From assembly GCA_937859105.1 (NCBI GenBank), contig CALMAD010000243.1:1-11196 (forward strand): a stretch of 11,196 nt of DNA, read 5' to 3'. Under the pieces are notes generated by a model. The model was given only the letters and a program-made list of their open reading frames with translations. It made no database searches and was not told where the DNA came from. Position 1 is the stretch's first letter; every line of letters begins with the position of its first letter. This DNA is from an uncultured Propionibacteriaceae bacterium (GTDB lineage: Bacteria > Actinomycetota > Actinomycetes > Propionibacteriales > Propionibacteriaceae). A program made the translations under genes and the position numbers. Shown here piece by piece: positions 1-9,332 of the stretch.

Positions 1-12
1 CCAGGCGTCCGC

Positions 13-537
13 TCAGGCCCCGGCGGGCCCGTCGGGGGCCGGCCGACCGTCGAGGGTGAGCTGCAGGAAGGCGAGGTCGAGCCAGCGGCCGAATTTCATG
101 CCGACCTGGGGCAGCAAACCGACGGAGGTGAACCCGAGCCGTTCGTGCAGCTGGATCGATCCGGTGTTGCTCGCGTCGATGCCCGCGACCATCACGTGCT
201 TGCCGAGGCGGCGGGCCTCGTCGATGAGGGCGACCATGAGCGTGCGGCCGAGGCCGCGTCCGCGCGCGTCGGCGTGCACGTACACCGAGTGCTCGACGGT
301 GTGGCGGTAGCCGTCGAAGGCGCGCCAGTCGCCGAAGGTGGCGTAGCCCAGCACCCGGTCGTCCTCGGCGGCGACGAGCACCGGGTAGCCGAGGTCGCGG
401 TGGGCCGTCAGCCAGGCGGCGCGATTCGTGGCATCGACGAGCTCGTCGTTCCAGATGGCGGTCGAGTGGGCGACGGCGTCGTTGTAGATCGCGGCGATGC
501 CGGGGGCGTCCTCCTCCCGGGCCGCGCGGATCTCCAT
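13..537 (-). CDS. GNAT N-acetyltransferase, phosphinothricin acetyltransferase (PAT/Bar)-like
   Basis: The 174-residue product fits a complete GNAT-fold acetyltransferase, which moves the acetyl group of acetyl-CoA to a primary amine of a small molecule in the cytoplasm. The acetyl-CoA pyrophosphate loop is R-G-R-G-L-G at residues 92-97, preceded by the E82-H83 beta-4 segment (VEHSVYVH). Further on are the N-x-x-S-x-x-L-H-E-R-L-GF segment and a C-terminal VGMKFGRW-D motif, which are typical of the PAT/Bar family (phosphinothricin and methionine sulfoximine acetylation). The true amine substrate is not known. The start is set by a TGATG overlap with the stop codon of the upstream hydrolase gene, which implies translational coupling; the frame is open further upstream, but that stretch is only a shadow of the hydrolase gene. 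It is the last gene of a three-gene operon. The family assignment is firm and the substrate is uncertain. Confidence 0.9.
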   Translation of the reverse strand: MEIRAAREEDAPGIAAIYNDAVAHSTAIWNDELVDATNRAAWLTAHRDLGYPVLVAAEDDRVLGYATFGDWRAFDGYRHTVEHSVYVHADARGRGLGRTLMVALIDEARRLGKHVMVAGIDASNTGSIQLHERLGFTSVGLLPQVGMKFGRWLDLAFLQLTLDGRPAPDGPAGA

Positions 538-1133
538 CACCAACCGCGCTCGCGCCACTCGGCGAGGTGCGGACGCTCGGCGCCCAGCGTCGTGCCGGCG
601 CCGTGGCCCGGCCGGACGACCGTGTCGTCGCCGAAGCGGTCGAAGAGCTTCGTCGTCACGTCGTGGTAGAGGGAGTCGAAGTCCTCGGGGTTGTTCGTGC
701 GGCCCACGCCGCCGGGGAACAGCGAGTCGCCCGTGAACAGCTCGGCCGGGCCCCCCTCCGGCGTATAAGCCAGCGCGATCGACCCGGGCGTGTGCCCGAC
801 GAGGCCGATCACCTCGAGCCGCTCGGTGCCGACGTCCACGAAGTCCCCGTCCCACACGCCCTCCAGCGGCAGCGTCGTGGCCGATTCGATCGCCGAGACG
901 TCGGGCGTCCCGGCGATGAGCCGCGCCCCGGACGCCTTCGCGACCGGCACCAGCGCCTGGATGTGGTCGGGGTGCCGGTGGGTCGTGACGATCGTCTCGA
1001 GCCGTGTGCCGTTGATGAGTTCCAGCAGTTTGGTGGGATCGTTCGCGGCGTCCACGAGCACACCGACGTCGCCGTCGGTGAGCAGGTAAGCGTTGTTGTC
1101 CATCGGCCCGACGGACATGGTCGACACGCGCAT
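537..1133 (-). CDS. Metallo-beta-lactamase-fold hydrolase (glyoxalase II-like)
   Basis: The 198-residue protein has all the metal-site motifs of the MBL fold: H52-x-H54-x-D56-H57 (THRHPDH), H114 in GHTPGS, D136 in GDSLF and H177 in RPGHG. These are the usual ligands of a two-metal site, as in glyoxalase II-type thioesterases. The protein is shorter than classical glyoxalase II and lacks its C-terminal helical substrate domain, so the substrate may be another thioester or ester. A related MBL gene lies beside uvrA in mycobacteria (Rv1637c, from memory), so the pairing is an old actinobacterial arrangement. The start at 1133 was chosen because AAAGGG lies 8 bases upstream, overlapping the stop of the preceding gene; a later ATG at 1118 has no such site. 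It is 13 bases behind the isomerase-family gene and overlaps the GNAT gene by one base. Confidence 0.9.
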   Translation of the reverse strand: MRVSTMSVGPMDNNAYLLTDGDVGVLVDAANDPTKLLELINGTRLETIVTTHRHPDHIQALVPVAKASGARLIAGTPDVSAIESATTLPLEGVWDGDFVDVGTERLEVIGLVGHTPGSIALAYTPEGGPAELFTGDSLFPGGVGRTNNPEDFDSLYHDVTTKLFDRFGDDTVVRPGHGAGTTLGAERPHLAEWRERGW

Positions 1134-1146
1134 GAGTGCGGCCCTT

Positions 1147-1860
1147 TCAGCTCGACAGGGGGAAGAGGACGCCTTCCGCCGCGTCCACGGTACTGCCATC
1201 TTCGCGGCCCGTGACCCAACCCCACAGGGCGGCATCGGTGCCGGTCACCTCGCGTCGTTCACCCACGCCCCCGAGGGATTCGCTGACCCCGGACGCGCTG
1301 CGCACGTCCACGGCCGGCACGTGCGCGCTCTCTGCCAGTCGATCGCACGACCACTGCAGCAGCCAGCGCGCCGGCACAGGGTCGATGAGGTGACTGGCGA
1401 AGCCGGTGTCGAGGTCGAGGTGGTGCAGGCACACCTCGTGCAGCCGCGCGATCGTGACCGCGGCCAGCGGATGCTCCCCGATCGGCAGGGTCACCGGCAC
1501 GAGCCAGTCGACGACCTCGGCGAAGGCCTCCTCCAGCGCTCCGGCGGCCGTGTCGAGGTCGATCTGCAACTCCAGCCCCGAGCGCTCGGAGCCGCGCTCG
1601 ATGTCGGCGAGTCGCTGCCCTTCGTTCGCGTACAGCGGAACCATCCGCCCGGACGCCGTGTTCCGCACGACGTGCGACAGCGCGTCGGCGCCCCGCGCGA
1701 GGTGGGTGGCGACGTGGGCGCGCGACCAGCCCGGCAGCAGGCTCGGCTGCTGCCATTCGGCGTCGCTGAGCACGATCGTGTCGCCCAGCAGGCTCTGGGT
1801 GGCCTCGTTGAGGCGTTTGCGCACCGTCTCGACCTGGCCCAGGCGGATGATGTCGCGCAT
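1147..1860 (-). CDS. Mycothiol-dependent maleylpyruvate isomerase-family protein (DinB/MDMPI fold)
   Basis: The 237-residue protein has the N-terminal four-helix MDMPI/DinB domain with its hallmark [15 protein letters not shown] at about residues 42-56. A C-terminal segment contains [14 protein letters not shown], as in the MDMPI C-terminal domain. H53, E142 and H146 (in [11 protein letters not shown]) fall where the metal ligands of the corynebacterial mycothiol-dependent maleylpyruvate isomerase are expected. Members of this superfamily use mycothiol, the actinobacterial low-molecular-weight thiol, for isomerisation or S-transfer; many have no known substrate. The neighbours include no gentisate-pathway genes, so a general thiol-transfer or detoxification role is more likely than maleylpyruvate isomerisation (inference). 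It is the first gene of the operon and divergent from uvrA. The start codon follows TAAGTT by 6 bases; a GGAGG lies only 1 base from the ATG, too close to act as a normal ribosome binding site. Confidence 0.85.
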   Translation of the reverse strand: MRDIIRLGQVETVRKRLNEATQSLLGDTIVLSDAEWQQPSLLPGWSRAHVATHLARGADALSHVVRNTASGRMVPLYANEGQRLADIERGSERSGLELQIDLDTAAGALEEAFAEVVDWLVPVTLPIGEHPLAAVTIARLHEVCLHHLDLDTGFASHLIDPVPARWLLQWSCDRLAESAHVPAVDVRSASGVSESLGGVGERREVTGTDAALWGWVTGREDGSTVDAAEGVLFPLSS

Positions 1861-1872
1861 GCCTCCAACTTA
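1861..1872 (-). promoter_or_regulatory. Putative -10 element and leaderless start of the isomerase-family operon
   Basis: Read on the minus strand, TAAGTT (1872-1867) is followed by 6 bases and then the ATG at 1860. A TANNNT element at this distance from a start codon is the usual signature of leaderless actinobacterial mRNAs, and the only Shine-Dalgarno-like sequence (GGAGG) abuts the ATG. No GTC lies 12 bases upstream of this -10, unlike at the uvrA and uvrC promoters. This is a sequence inference only. Confidence 0.4.
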
Positions 1873-1886
1873 GGGCCTCCTTCCCT

Positions 1887-1905
1887 CGGGGGCATCCCCG
1901 CGGGG
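1887..1905. repeat. Overlapping GC-rich palindromes in the uvrA / isomerase-operon gap
   Basis: The 78-base divergent gap contains a perfect 10-base palindrome, CCCCGCGGGG (1896-1905). It overlaps an inverted repeat, CGGGG-GCAT-CCCCG (1887-1900). They lie directly upstream of the putative uvrA upstream promoter element (1909-1917) and inside the upstream region of the minus-strand promoter. They could be an operator for either gene, but short all-GC palindromes arise easily at this base composition. Confidence 0.3.
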
Positions 1906-1908
1906 AAA

Positions 1909-1938
1909 GTGTCGGAGCCACCGCCTACGATGAGCGCC
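1909..1938 (+). promoter_or_regulatory. uvrA promoter, PafBC/RecA-NDp-like, with leaderless start
   Basis: GTGTCGGAG (1909-1917) is followed by exactly 8 bases, then TACGAT (1926-1931), 7 bases, and GTG at 1939. The mycobacterial RecA-NDp consensus recognised with PafBC is TTGTCRGTG-N8-TANNNT; the upstream element agrees at 7 of 9 positions and the spacing is identical. The uvrC promoter has the same GTCGGA at the same distance from its -10. Transcription would start at about 1938-1939, at the GTG itself. No LexA-type GAAC-N4-GTTC box was seen here. Confidence 0.55.
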
Positions 1939-4776
<2,838 letters not shown>

Positions 4777-4792
4777 GGTGCCCGGACGTCGC

Positions 4793-4822
4793 CGGCCGCG
4801 GGCCCTCAGCGCTCCGCGGCCG
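4793..4822. terminator. GC-rich hairpin between convergent uvrA and membrane-protein genes
   Basis: CGGCCGCGG (4793-4801) is the perfect inverted complement of CCGCGGCCG (4814-4822), giving a 9-bp stem with a 12-base loop. It lies 17 bases past the uvrA stop, and its loop holds the stop codon of the opposing gene (4806-4808). It could end transcription from both sides. No T-run follows on either strand, so it is not a classical intrinsic terminator, but U-poor hairpins of this kind are common at actinobacterial gene ends. Confidence 0.4.
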
Positions 4823-6010
4823 AGGCGGCCGCGCGGACGTAGGCGTCCCGAACCTGGAGGCTGTCGACGACCTCGTCGAGCAGCGGGTCGACGAAGCGCT
4901 CGCGGTGCTGGCGGTCGGCGGCGGCGGACGCGGCGAGGTTGAGCGCCGAGAAGGCGGCCAGGGTCAGGGAGACCTTCACGAGCGTCGGGCTGATCGGCAC
5001 CTGGGCGAGCAGGCCGGGGAAGCGCTGGGCGGGCCGGCCGGTCCATTGGGCGGCCGTGGCCTCCGACACCGACAGCCACCCGAAGAGCATGAAGAAGCCG
5101 AACACGACGACGGCGAACAGCGTCGCCTGGATGAGGGCGGCCAGGCACGGCACGAGCAGCAGGTTGAAGCGCTCGCTGCGGCGGAGCGGCGGCACGTCGA
5201 TCCCCTCGCGCTCCGACGCGTGCTCGGCCAGCATCGAGCGCAGCCCGTCGTTGGTGGTGACCGCGACCAGCAGCACGGTCAGCAGGGCGAGGATGCCGAC
5301 AACCGCCCAGGTGCGCTCGGTGCTGAGCGCGACCATCACCTGCCAGATCTCGGCGTTGTAGAAGAAGAACAGGAACGCGACCATCAGCATCGGCAGCACG
5401 CGCGCGGCGAGCGGCCCCAGCGTCTCCGTCTCGCGCAGCACGCGCAGGACCGACCAGCGCAGCACGGTGCCGACGCCGAAGAACCCGGCGACGGCCAGGC
5501 CCGTGACGATCACCACGCCGAGCCACGCCCACAGAGGGCTCGGATCCCCGGACGCCGCCTGCGTGCCGACGACGCCCCCAGCGCCAGGATCACCCCCAGG
5601 GCGTTGCCGGCCGGCGCGGGCAGCCGCCGGGCCGCGCGGTCGGCCAGCCAGCCGGCGACGGGGGCGGCCAGCATGCAGGCCAGGCCGACGGTGAACCCGA
5701 CCCACACCCCGTCGGCCACGCCGTTCAGCGTCTGCTCGACCTGGGCCTCGTCGGTCGTGGCGATGAGCCCGTCGATCACGTCGTTGGCGCGCTCCACCAG
5801 CGCCACCCCGACCGGGAGCAGCAGGGCGCAGGCGAGCGGCCCGGGGGCCCGCCGGACCAGCCCGCGGGCCCGGACCGTGGGCGGGAGCACGAGCGGCAGA
5901 CCCAACGCCCGCAGGCGCTGGGCGAGCGCTTCGGGGTCGGACTCTGAGATGCCCTCGAGCGCGGACGCCCCGCGCCCCTCGCCCCCGGACGCCTCCCGCG
6001 CGGTGCCCAC
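4806..6010 (-). pseudogene. Multi-pass membrane protein of unknown function, frame broken at a G5 run
   Basis: Two overlapping minus-strand frames look like halves of one protein of about 401 residues. The 5' half starts at GTG 6010, 7 bases after the Rieske gene, and its frame stays open to 5510. Its sequence turns from membrane-like (GNALGVILALG) into arginine-rich nonsense at about 5575. The 3' half, ending at 4806, becomes membrane-like exactly there (VVGTQAASGD, then LWAWLGVVIVTG) and has no plausible start of its own. One extra G in the GGGGG run at 5579-5575 would join them. I see about 7-8 hydrophobic segments, including PLACALLLPVGVAL, GVWVGFTVGLACMLAAPVAG, VLPMLMVAFLFFF and a long LLLVPCLAALIQATLF stretch, and a soluble C-terminal tail. 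I do not recognise the family; no enzyme motif is visible. It may be a real pseudogene, a sequencing error or, less likely, slippage. It probably shares a transcript with the Rieske gene. Confidence 0.7.
5575..5579 (-). other. Apparent 1-base frameshift site (run of five G on the coding strand)
   Basis: On the minus strand the sequence reads GCGCTGGGGGCGTCGTC. The upstream frame gives L-A-L-G-A-S-S-A-R-R and loses its membrane character; the other frame gives G-G-V-V-G-T-Q. A sixth G restores one continuous frame. Homopolymer runs are the commonest place for indel errors and for natural indels. A run of five is short for programmed slippage. Confidence 0.6.
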
Positions 6011-6017
6011 GGAGCGC

Positions 6018-6407
6018 TCAGCCGGCGACGAGGACGTGGTCGCCCTCGACCGTCGCGTCGGCCGGCGTGAGCCCGGACGTCGCCGGGCCGCTGATCACGT
6101 GCCCGTCGGCGATGTCGAAGTAGCTGTTGTGGCAGGCGCAGACGATCTGGCGACCCTGCATCTTCGTGACCGGGCACCCCTGGTGGGGGCAGGTGTAGTC
6201 GAACGCCTTGAACTGCCCGGCGGCCGGCTGCGTGACCACGAGCTTGGCGTCCGAGAAGATCGTGCCGCTCCCCACCGGGATGTCGGCCTTCGGGAAGCTC
6301 TTCGGGGTCGGGGACGCAGCGGGCTGCGCCGGGGAGCACGCCGTGACGCCGAGGGTGGTGGCGGCCACCGCGAGGCCGGCTTTCAGGAACGTTCGTCGGT
6401 CGGGCAT
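6018..6407 (-). CDS. Rieske [2Fe-2S] lipoprotein with Tat-type signal
   Basis: The 129-residue protein begins with a twin-arginine signal (DRRTFLKAG, residues 3-11), a hydrophobic stretch and a lipobox V-T-A-C with the lipidation cysteine at 24. A Ser/Pro-rich linker follows. The Rieske domain has cluster ligands C73-x-H75 (CPHQGC) and C90-x-x-H93 (VCACH), and C78/C92 are placed for the stabilising disulfide. The mature part of about 106 residues should therefore sit outside the cell on the membrane, folded with its cluster before Tat export, and act in electron transfer. No cytochrome b or oxygenase gene is nearby, so its redox partner is unknown. The next gene, 7 bases downstream, encodes the broken membrane protein and is its likely operon partner. 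The ATG lies 6 bases after TACGCT with no Shine-Dalgarno site, which points to a leaderless mRNA. It is divergent from uvrC. Confidence 0.92.
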   Translation of the reverse strand: MPDRRTFLKAGLAVAATTLGVTACSPAQPAASPTPKSFPKADIPVGSGTIFSDAKLVVTQPAAGQFKAFDYTCPHQGCPVTKMQGRQIVCACHNSYFDIADGHVISGPATSGLTPADATVEGDHVLVAG

Positions 6408-6436
6408 GGCGTCAGCGTACCCACGACCCCGGACGG
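6408..6436 (-). promoter_or_regulatory. Rieske-gene promoter, mirror copy of the uvrC promoter
   Basis: On the minus strand CCGTC (6436-6432) is followed by 12 bases, TACGCT (6419-6414), 6 bases and the ATG at 6407. This is the same GTC-N12-TACNNT geometry as at uvrC and uvrA. The nine bases CCGTCCGGG match the RecA-NDp upstream element at about 5 of 9 positions, so the upstream match is weak on its own; the case rests on spacing and symmetry with uvrC. Confidence 0.5.
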
Positions 6437-6467
6437 AAACCGTCGGACGCCCCGCCTACACTGACGC
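6409..6467. repeat. Interrupted dyad spanning the Rieske/uvrC divergent promoters, centred on base 6438
   Basis: The outer arms GCGTCAGCGTA (6409-6419) and TACACTGACGC (6457-6467) match as inverted repeats at 10 of 11 positions. The inner arms GACGG (6432-6436) and CCGTC (6440-6444) match perfectly. Both pairs share the same centre, 6438. The outer arms are the -10 and start regions and the inner arms are the upstream promoter elements, so the gap is two near-identical promoters back to back. Confidence 0.65.
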
Positions 6468-6469
6468 GC
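6440..6469 (+). promoter_or_regulatory. uvrC promoter, PafBC/RecA-NDp-like, with leaderless start
   Basis: CCGTCGGAC (6440-6448) is followed by 8 bases, TACACT (6457-6462), 7 bases and the ATG at 6470. GTCGGA lies at exactly the same distance from the -10 as in the uvrA promoter. Against the consensus TTGTCRGTG, 5 of 9 bases agree, including the core GTC-R-G. There is no Shine-Dalgarno sequence before the ATG, so transcription probably begins at the start codon. Confidence 0.55.
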
Positions 6470-8437
6470 ATGGCTGATCCGGCGTCCTATCGACCGGCGC
6501 CCGGCTCGATCCCCACGAACCCGGGCGTCTACCGGTTCAGCGACCCCCACGGGGTCGTGATCTACGTCGGCAAGGCGAAGAACCTCCGCCAGCGGCTGAA
6601 CTCCTACTTCGCCGACCCGGCGTCCCTGCACTTCCGCACGCAGACCATGGTGCGCACCGCGGCGAAGGTGGAGTGGACCGTGGTGCAGAACGAGCTGGAG
6701 TCGCTGCAGCTCGAGTACACGTGGATCAAGCAGTACGACCCGCGGTTCAACATCAAGTACCGCGACGACAAGTCGTACCCGTGGGTCGCGATCACGTGGA
6801 GCGAGGAGTTCCCGCGCGTCTTCGTCGGCCGCGGCGCGAAGCGCAAGGGCAACCGCTACTTCGGGCCCTACGCGCAGGCGTGGGCGATCCGCGACACGAT
6901 CGACAGCCTTCTGCGCGTCTTTCCGATGCGATCGTGCAGCGCGGGGGTGTTCCGCAACGCGAAGGCGTCCGGGCGGCCGTGCCTGCTCGGCTACATCGGC
7001 AAGTGCTCGGCGCCCTGCGTGGGCCGCATCGACGCCGAGGCCCACCGCGAGCTCGTCACCGACGTCTGCGACTTCCTCGCCGGCCACACGAACGCGCTGA
7101 CGCGGCGCCTGCAAGCGCAGATGCAGCGGGCGTCCGATGAGTTGCAGTTCGAGAAGGCGGCCGTCCTGCGCGACCAGCTCGGGGCGTTGCGCTCGGCGAC
7201 CGAGCGCAACGCGATCGTCCTGCCGGACGGGACGGACGCCGACGTGGTGGCGCTGGCGTCCGACGAGCTCGAGGTCGCGGTGCAGGTGTTCCACGTGCGG
7301 GCGGGCCGCGTCCGGGGTGAGCGGGGCTGGGTGGCCGACCGGGCCGACGATTCGTCGTTGGCCGAGCTGCTCGACACGTTCCTGCTCGGGCTGTACTCCG
7401 ACGCCGAGGCCGGCGACGGCACCGAGGTGAGCCGCGCGATCCCGCGGGAGATCCTGGTGCCGCTCGAGCCGGCGAGCGCCGACGCGCTGGGGGCGCTGTT
7501 GTCCGACGTGCGGGGGGCGCACGTCCGGCTGCACATTCCCCAGCGCGGGCCCAAGCGCGTCCTGCTCGACACGGTCGCGAAGAACGCGTCCGAGGCCCTC
7601 GCCCTGCACAAGACGCGGCGCGCGAGCGATCTGTCGACGCGCAACCGCGCGATCGAGGAGATCCAGGAGGCGCTGGAGCTGCCCGCCCCGCCGTTGCGCA
7701 TCGAGTGTTACGACATCTCGCACCTGCAGGGCAGCGAGGTCGTCGGCTCGATGGTGGTCTTCGAGGACGGGCTGCCGCGCAAGTCGGAGTACCGGCGGTT
7801 CATCATCAAGACCGTCGCGGGCTCGAACGACGTGGGGGCGATCGACGAGGTCATCACGCGCCGTTTCCGCCGCTACCTGGAGGATCAGCAGTCCCTCGAG
7901 GGCGAGGGTGCGGTGCTCGTCGACCCGACGACCGGCGCCGCGCGTAAGTTCGCCTACGCGCCGGGGCTCGTGGTCGTCGACGGCGGCGCGCCGCAGGTCG
8001 CCGCGGCCCACGCGGCGATGGACGCCCTCGGCGTCTCCGACGTCCCCGTCGTCGGGCTGGCGAAGCGGCTGGAGGAGGTGTGGCTGCCCGACGAGGAGTT
8101 CCCGCTGATCCTGCCGCGCACCAGCGAGGGCCTCTACCTGCTGCAGCGGGCGCGCGACGAGGCGCACCGGTTCGCGATCACCCACCATCGCGGCCGCCGC
8201 AGCAAGTCGATGGTGGAGTCGCTGCTCGACGATGTGCCCGGCCTGGGCGAACTGCGCCGCAAGGCCGTCATCAAGCACTTCGGCTCGCTCAAGAAGCTGC
8301 GGGCCGCGCGCTGGGAGGAGATCGCGGACGTGCCGGGTATCGGCCCCAAGACGGCGCTGGCGATCAAGGCGGCGTTGGATGCGTCCGCCCCGGGCGAGGC
8401 GGTCAATATGGCGACGGGTGAGATTGAAAGCGGCTGA
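6470..8437 (+). CDS. uvrC: Excinuclease ABC subunit UvrC
   Basis: UvrC is the nuclease of nucleotide excision repair; it binds the UvrB-DNA complex and cuts on both sides of the lesion. The 655-residue protein has every expected domain. The N-terminal GIY-YIG nuclease (GVYRF at 19-23, [13 protein letters not shown] at 31-43, the glutamate-bearing NELESLQLE at 74-82) makes the 3' cut. A cysteine cluster follows ([13 protein letters not shown]). The UVR motif ([13 protein letters not shown]) contacts UvrB. The RNase H-like nuclease for the 5' cut has D415 (YDISH), D504 (VVDGG) and H566 (DEAHRF). Tandem helix-hairpin-helix motifs ([17 protein letters not shown] and [12 protein letters not shown]) end the protein. 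Length is close to the mycobacterial protein. The start is fixed by the -10 element 7 bases upstream and by conservation of the N-terminus. It heads the uvrC-rapZ-yvcK-whiA block. Confidence 0.98.
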   Translation: MADPASYRPAPGSIPTNPGVYRFSDPHGVVIYVGKAKNLRQRLNSYFADPASLHFRTQTMVRTAAKVEWTVVQNELESLQLEYTWIKQYDPRFNIKYRDDKSYPWVAITWSEEFPRVFVGRGAKRKGNRYFGPYAQAWAIRDTIDSLLRVFPMRSCSAGVFRNAKASGRPCLLGYIGKCSAPCVGRIDAEAHRELVTDVCDFLAGHTNALTRRLQAQMQRASDELQFEKAAVLRDQLGALRSATERNAIVLPDGTDADVVALASDELEVAVQVFHVRAGRVRGERGWVADRADDSSLAELLDTFLLGLYSDAEAGDGTEVSRAIPREILVPLEPASADALGALLSDVRGAHVRLHIPQRGPKRVLLDTVAKNASEALALHKTRRASDLSTRNRAIEEIQEALELPAPPLRIECYDISHLQGSEVVGSMVVFEDGLPRKSEYRRFIIKTVAGSNDVGAIDEVITRRFRRYLEDQQSLEGEGAVLVDPTTGAARKFAYAPGLVVVDGGAPQVAAAHAAMDALGVSDVPVVGLAKRLEEVWLPDEEFPLILPRTSEGLYLLQRARDEAHRFAITHHRGRRSKSMVESLLDDVPGLGELRRKAVIKHFGSLKKLRAARWEEIADVPGIGPKTALAIKAALDASAPGEAVNMATGEIESG

Positions 8438-8453
8438 GCGCGCTGTCGCGCGA

Positions 8454-8465
8454 CATAATGGGCGC
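8454..8465 (+). promoter_or_regulatory. Putative -10 element just upstream of rapZ
   Basis: CATAAT (8454-8459, 5 of 6 with TATAAT) stands 6 bases before the rapZ ATG in the 28-base gap after uvrC. No Shine-Dalgarno sequence lies in the gap, so rapZ may be read from a leaderless transcript as well as from uvrC read-through. A small inverted repeat, GCGCG-CTGT-CGCGC (8438-8451), sits between the uvrC stop and this element and may be a weak stem or an operator. No upstream GTC element is present at the spacing seen for uvrC. Confidence 0.4.
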
Positions 8466-9332
8466 ATGAGCGAAGCCTCCGCGGTTCGGTTCGTCGTCAT
8501 CACCGGCATGTCCGGCGCTGGGCGACGGACGGCGTCCCACACGCTGGAGGATCTGGGGTGGTATGTCGTCGACAACCTGCCGCCCAGCATGATGCCGGCG
8601 CTGCTCGACACGGCGCTCGAGCGTGGGTTCTCGCGGGTGGCGGTCATCGTCGACGTCCGGACGCGGTCGGAGTTCGACGAGATCCCCGCCGCCTTCGACA
8701 CGCTCGTCCAGCGGGGCGTGCTGCCGCAGATCCTGTTCCTCGAAGCCCCGGACGACGTGATCGTCAGGCGGCAGGAGTCGGTGCGGCGTCCGCACCCGCT
8801 CCAGGGCGACGGGCCGCTGCTCGACGGCATTCACCGCGAGCGCGAGATGCTCGCCGTGCTGCGCGCGGCGGCCGACATGGTCGTCGACACCGGACGCCTC
8901 AACGTCCACCAGCTCGCGGCGCGCGTCGCCTACGCGTTCGACGCCGACCCCGATCGCGGCCTGCACGTCACGGTCATGTCGTTCGGGTTCAAGAACGGCC
9001 TTCCGGTGGACGCCGACATGGTCGTCGACGTCCGCTTCCTGCCGAACCCGCACTGGGTTCCCGAGTTGCGCCCGCAGACCGGCCTGTCGCAGGCGGTGTC
9101 GTCGTACGTGCTCGGCTTCGACGAGGCCCAGCAGTTCCTCGCCTCCCTGGTGAGCCTCGTGCTCACGATCACGCCCGGCTACATCCGCGAGGGCAAGCGG
9201 CTCGCGACCGTGGCGGTCGGCTGCACCGGCGGCAAGCACCGCTCGACGGCGATCGCCGAAGAGTTGGCGCGGCGGCTGGAGGCGGAGGGCGTCGGCTGCA
9301 GCGTCCTGCACCGCGATCTCGGTCTCGAGTGA
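8466..9332 (+). CDS. rapZ: RapZ/YvcJ-family nucleotide-binding protein
   Basis: The 288-residue protein belongs to the RapZ (YvcJ/YhbJ) family. In E. coli RapZ is an adaptor that presents the small RNA GlmZ to RNase E and so sets glmS expression; no such RNA pathway is known in actinobacteria, where the role is open. The P-loop region reads G14-M-S-G-A-G-R20-R21-T22: the usual Walker A lysine and the following Ser/Thr are both arginines. As I recall them, actinobacterial RapZ proteins also have arginine at the lysine position. Conserved blocks follow: LEDLGWYVVDNLPP (27-40), RRPHPLQGDG, SFGFKNGLP, DVRFLPNPHW and the C-terminal GCTGGKHRS (252-260), which belongs to the domain thought to sense an amino-sugar metabolite. 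Its stop overlaps the yvcK start (TGATG), implying coupled translation. Confidence 0.96.
   Translation: MSEASAVRFVVITGMSGAGRRTASHTLEDLGWYVVDNLPPSMMPALLDTALERGFSRVAVIVDVRTRSEFDEIPAAFDTLVQRGVLPQILFLEAPDDVIVRRQESVRRPHPLQGDGPLLDGIHREREMLAVLRAAADMVVDTGRLNVHQLAARVAYAFDADPDRGLHVTVMSFGFKNGLPVDADMVVDVRFLPNPHWVPELRPQTGLSQAVSSYVLGFDEAQQFLASLVSLVLTITPGYIREGKRLATVAVGCTGGKHRSTAIAEELARRLEAEGVGCSVLHRDLGLE

Noticed and set aside
538..855. N-terminal extension of the GNAT frame upstream of 537
   Set aside because: It overlaps the MBL hydrolase gene in another frame and is arginine-rich; GNAT homology begins at MEIRAA, right at the TGATG overlap.
1093..1938. Upstream extension of the uvrA frame
   Set aside because: It runs antisense through the isomerase-family gene, has no UvrA homology, and the promoter lies at 1909-1938.
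6387..6394. GAACGTTC palindrome as a LexA (SOS) box near uvrC
   Set aside because: Actinobacterial LexA boxes have four bases between GAAC and GTTC; here there are none, and the site lies inside the Rieske signal-peptide codons.
6383..8830. An 815-codon open frame on the minus strand across uvrC
   Set aside because: Its product is Arg/Ala-rich with no recognisable domain, and uvrC on the plus strand is complete with all catalytic residues.
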